Positions 61,282-64,000 of a DNA stretch of 64,000 nt are shown one piece after another; positions within the stretch are counted from its first letter, which is position 1; the number at the start of each line of letters is the position of its first letter. The notes beneath the pieces are model-generated. The model saw only the letters and a program-made list of their open reading frames with translations. It was not told the DNA's origin and searched no databases. The position numbers and the translations under genes were made by a program. This stretch comes from Mucilaginibacter saanensis (lineage in GTDB: Bacteria; Bacteroidota; Bacteroidia; Sphingobacteriales; Sphingobacteriaceae), in contig NZ_JACHBZ010000015.1 of NCBI RefSeq assembly GCF_014200575.1, positions 1 to 64,000 on the forward strand, given 5' to 3'.

Positions 61282-63048
61282 ATGAATATATTACTTTCTT
61301 ACTTAAAAAAACATCGCTCGATAGTTGTACTGGCCCTTTTCCTGGCGGCCATGAACATTGGCTTTTCACTGCTTGACCCTTGGATAACCGGTCGCATTGT
61401 TGACCGTGTTATTGAAAAACGCAGTACACTGCAGTATAACGAATACATGCACCAGGTATTGATACTGATTGGAGCCGCAATTGGTGTGGCCATGGTATCG
61501 CGTATTGCAAAAAACTTTCAGGATTATTTTACCAACATCATTACCCAAAAGGTAGGTGCAGAAATGTATGCCGATGGCTTAAAGCATTCTCTGGAGTTGC
61601 CTTACCAGGTTTTTGAGGATCAGCGCAGCGGTGAAACGCTGGGCATTTTGCAAAAGGTACGGCTTGACTGCGAAAAATTTATCACTTCTTTCATCAGCAT
61701 ATTGTTTGTATCCCTTATCGGGATGGTATTTGTGATAGTTTATTCGGTAAGTGTTAATTACCAGGTAACGCTGGTTTATTTTGCTGCCATACCTATTATT
61801 ACATTTGTGAGCATGGCCATGAGCCGCAAAATAAAAACTATTCAAAAACGCATTGTATCTGAAACTACCGCGCTTGCCGGCTCCACAACCGAATCTTTAA
61901 GGAATATAGAACTGGTAAAAAGCCTGGGCCTGGCTAAGCAGGAAATAGAAAGACTTAATAATACCACCTATAAAATACTTGATCTTGAACTTAAAAAGGT
62001 TAAATATGTGCGCAGCATGAGCTTTGTTCAAGGTACAACCGTGAACTTTGTGCGCAGCGTAATGGTGGTTGTGCTGTTGTTGCTTATTTTTAAAGGTTCA
62101 TTGTCGCCGGGTCAATATTTTAGCTTTTTGTTTTATTCCTTCTTCTTGTTTAATCCACTACAAGAGCTGGGCAACGTTATTTTGTCATGGCGCGAGGCGG
62201 AGGTTTCACTAGGCAATTTTAAGGGGATATTGAGCACACCTATTGATAAAAAGCCCGAGAAGCCGGTAATGCTTGAAGAAGTAGATACTTTGACCTTCAG
62301 TGATGTTAGCTTTAAGCATTTGACAGCCAATCGTAATGCGCTTAACCATATAAATTTTGAAACCACTACCGGCGAAACTATTGCGTTTGTGGGGCCGTCA
62401 GGTTCGGGTAAAACCACGTTGGTTAAACTATTGGTAGGCCTATACCAACCTCTGGAAGGTAATATTTTGTATAACGGCACCTTAAGCAAGGATATTGACC
62501 TTGATCAGCTACGCGAAAAAATTGGTTTTGTAACTCAGGATACCCAGCTATTTTCGGGTACCATACGTGAAAACCTCTTGTTTGTAAGGCCCGGAGCTAC
62601 GGATGAGCAGTGTATGGATGTACTGCAGCGTGCGGCTTGCCAAACCCTGCTGGCGCGTGCAGATAAGGGCCTCAGCACCGTAATAGGTGAGGGTGGGGTA
62701 AAGGTATCAGGAGGTGAGAAACAGCGTCTGTCCATTGCCCGTGCATTGTTGCGCAGGCCGGATATCCTGGTATTTGACGAAGCTACCTCGTCGCTTGATT
62801 CCATAACCGAAGAGGAGATCACTGAAACTATACGCAACGTATCTGAACAGGAAAACCATATTACAATATTGATAGCTCACCGCTTATCAACCATTATGCA
62901 TGCCGATAATATATTTGTGCTTGAAAAGGGTCGTATAATTGAGTCAGGCAAGCACCATGATCTGATAGCTCAAAAAGGTCTTTACTATGCCATGTGGCGC
63001 CAGCAAATTGGCGAAAAAGACAGTGTGGAAGAGGTGGAAGTGAAGTGA
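61282..63048 (+). CDS. ABC exporter half-transporter (MsbA-like)
   Basis: A 588-residue protein with an N-terminal six-helix exporter domain (about 10-310) and a C-terminal ATPase domain (about 335-575). Walker A is VGPSGSGKTTLVKLL, the signature is VSGGEKQRLSIARALL, Walker B ILVFDEATSSLD, and the switch His lies in IAHRLSTI. It works as a homo- or heterodimer moving lipids, peptides or drugs outward; the substrate cannot be read. It is alone between the frr terminator and the LytTR gene. Confidence 0.93.
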   Translation: MNILLSYLKKHRSIVVLALFLAAMNIGFSLLDPWITGRIVDRVIEKRSTLQYNEYMHQVLILIGAAIGVAMVSRIAKNFQDYFTNIITQKVGAEMYADGLKHSLELPYQVFEDQRSGETLGILQKVRLDCEKFITSFISILFVSLIGMVFVIVYSVSVNYQVTLVYFAAIPIITFVSMAMSRKIKTIQKRIVSETTALAGSTTESLRNIELVKSLGLAKQEIERLNNTTYKILDLELKKVKYVRSMSFVQGTTVNFVRSVMVVVLLLLIFKGSLSPGQYFSFLFYSFFLFNPLQELGNVILSWREAEVSLGNFKGILSTPIDKKPEKPVMLEEVDTLTFSDVSFKHLTANRNALNHINFETTTGETIAFVGPSGSGKTTLVKLLVGLYQPLEGNILYNGTLSKDIDLDQLREKIGFVTQDTQLFSGTIRENLLFVRPGATDEQCMDVLQRAACQTLLARADKGLSTVIGEGGVKVSGGEKQRLSIARALLRRPDILVFDEATSSLDSITEEEITETIRNVSEQENHITILIAHRLSTIMHADNIFVLEKGRIIESGKHHDLIAQKGLYYAMWRQQIGEKDSVEEVEVK

Positions 63049-63054
63049 AGCATA

Positions 63055-63126
63055 AATTTTGCTATGCTGAGGAACGAAGGATCTTTTCGGAGAGCGGATT
63101 CTTCACCATCGCTCAGAATGACAAAA
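63055..63126. repeat. Putative dispersed palindromic repeat
   Basis: Imperfect inverted repeat: GCTGAGGAACGAAGGATC on the left arm, and GGATTCTTCACCATCGCTCAG with AATGACA on the right. I recall this type of ATTCTGAGCG...GAAGGATC hairpin as frequent between genes in Sphingobacteriaceae. Only one copy is in the window. It may also serve as the terminator of the converging genes. Confidence 0.45.
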
Positions 63127-63136
63127 CGTATTAGTT

Positions 63137-63862
63137 CTAAATATTCTTATCTTCAATTATCCTGAAAAACTCATCGCGGTAGGTGTCACCAACAGGGATA
63201 ATTTTGTCGCGTATTTGTATACGGCTTCGTTCAATGCTATCAATTTTACTGAGGGCAACAATGTATGATTTGTGTACCCGTACAAAATGTTTTTCGGGCA
63301 ATGCATCTTCCATTTTCTTCATTCCCTGTAGGGTAATTATGCGCTCGGCAGGGGTAAATATGGATACGTAATCTTTTAAACCTTCAATAAACAAAATATC
63401 GTGCAGGTAAACCTTCTGTATTTTATGCTCGGTTTTAACAAAAATAAAATCGGTCGAAAAATCATCCTGCTGCACCGGTTCTGCCTGTTGAATGGTTTTA
63501 ATTACCGGTTGTATAATGCTTTGCGCTTTTTGAACCGATTTAAAAAACCTGTCAAAAGCAATGGGTTTCAGCAAATAGTCAACCACATCCAGTTCATAGC
63601 CTTCAAGGGCATACTGCGGGTAGGCGGTTGTTAATATCACCTTAGCTTTGCCGTTGGCTATTTTTAAAAACTGAATACCTGTAAGCTCTGGCATTTGCAC
63701 ATCTAAAAACACCAGGTCGACATTGCCTGCCTGCACCAGAGTTAAGGCTTCAATAGGATTGGTTGTGGCCTTAACCAATTGCAAAAAGGGCATTTTTGAA
63801 ATGTAATCTTCCAATATATGCAGCGCTAAAGGCTCATCGTCAACTACCAGGCATCTGATCAT
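63137..63862 (-). CDS. LytTR-family response regulator
   Basis: A 241-residue two-component regulator. The receiver domain (about 1-118) has VVDDEPLALHIL, the phosphoacceptor Asp in LVFLDVQMPELTG and the Lys in YLLKPIAF. The LytTR DNA-binding domain (about 138-238) has FVKTEHKIQKVYLHDILFIE, VSIFTPAERIITLQGMK and FVRVHKSYIVAL. It lies 86 bases downstream of the probable sensor kinase tail. Targets are unknown. Confidence 0.95.
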   Translation of the reverse strand: MIRCLVVDDEPLALHILEDYISKMPFLQLVKATTNPIEALTLVQAGNVDLVFLDVQMPELTGIQFLKIANGKAKVILTTAYPQYALEGYELDVVDYLLKPIAFDRFFKSVQKAQSIIQPVIKTIQQAEPVQQDDFSTDFIFVKTEHKIQKVYLHDILFIEGLKDYVSIFTPAERIITLQGMKKMEDALPEKHFVRVHKSYIVALSKIDSIERSRIQIRDKIIPVGDTYRDEFFRIIEDKNI

Positions 63863-63948
63863 GCTGTAAAAATAAGTGTTCTAATGGTTTATAGTTAATT
63901 TTTTATTTACTGTTAAATATTGTAAACCTACAAGTTAATAAAGGTAGT

Positions 63949-64000
63949 TTATAAAACTATTGATAGCTCGCAGGTATAGGTGTCTGCCTCGTCACGTATG
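63949..64000 (-). CDS. C-terminal tail of probable LytS-like sensor kinase (partial)
   Basis: The minus-strand frame entering from the right edge encodes 16 residues ending ADTYTCELSIVL before TAA. Its position just upstream of a LytTR response regulator, and the short strand-like end, fit the last residues of a histidine kinase with a C-terminal HATPase domain. The piece is too short for a sequence-based call. Confidence 0.45.
   Translation of the reverse strand, partial: IRDEADTYTCELSIVL

Overview
The window reads as a chromosomal segment of a Bacteroidota bacterium, most likely a soil-type Sphingobacteriaceae member (Mucilaginibacter/Pedobacter-like). This rests on two SusC/SusD pairs, a FecR/ECF-sigma regulated uptake locus, an S46 dipeptidyl peptidase, a LytTR response regulator, FtsX/MacB-type 800-residue permeases, and promoter boxes of the Bacteroidota type TAnnTTTG. 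Genus is inference only.

Layout. 1-2.3 kb: edge of an integrated element (tyrosine recombinase plus an unknown AT-rich gene) beside tRNA-Ala(GGC). 2.6-6.4 kb: an FtsX-type permease, then a rearrangement scar where a 5'-truncated LamG gene meets a 5'-truncated, frameshifted LacI regulator. 6.5-10.8 kb: a GntR/UTRA regulator divergent from a two-gene sugar unit (phosphomannose-isomerase-like protein plus MFS sugar symporter), with two similar palindromes between them. 11.2-14.3 kb: a thioredoxin-reductase-like flavoprotein and a DPP7-type peptidase. 14.3-17.7 kb: Lgt, a CobW-family GTPase and a heptaheme cytochrome c. 17.7-21.2 kb: a copper-handling set (multicopper oxidase fused to a CopB-like barrel, a DUF3347 protein, a Cys/His-rich HYC_CC_PP-type protein). 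21.3-23.9 kb: an envelope unit (COG3014 lipoprotein, LpoB, Gly/Tyr-rich exported protein).

24.2-33.8 kb: ECF sigma, FecR, SusC with STN domain and SusD, followed on the same strand by two exported phosphoesterases instead of glycosidases; this suggests uptake of phosphoester-containing nutrients. The FecR-SusC gap carries a terminator pointing against the operon, compatible with a DonS-like antisense RNA. 34.1-35.9 kb: an ABC-F ATPase whose leader can fold so that a 12-bp stem covers the start codon around a hairpin holding a four-codon upstream ORF, a candidate translational attenuator. 35.9-46 kb: an anchored protein of unknown function, an FG-GAP/UnbV lipoprotein, DUF3179, DoxX-like, desaturase, metallophosphoesterase, Crp-like regulator and MDR oxidoreductase genes. 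46.3-55.5 kb: a small polysaccharide-utilisation-type locus (GH2 enzyme, SusC, SusD) facing an AraC regulator. 55.8-64 kb: a vanadium-type haloperoxidase, tRNA-Ser(GGA), then core genes: polyprenyl synthase, truncated haemoglobin, CdaA, ribosome recycling factor, an exporter ABC protein and a LytTR regulator with the tail of its probable sensor kinase.

No rRNA, CRISPR array or complete insertion sequence was seen. The best candidates for something undescribed are the ABC-F leader, the antisense signal in the FecR-SusC gap, the SusCD-phosphoesterase locus and the CopA-CopB fusion.
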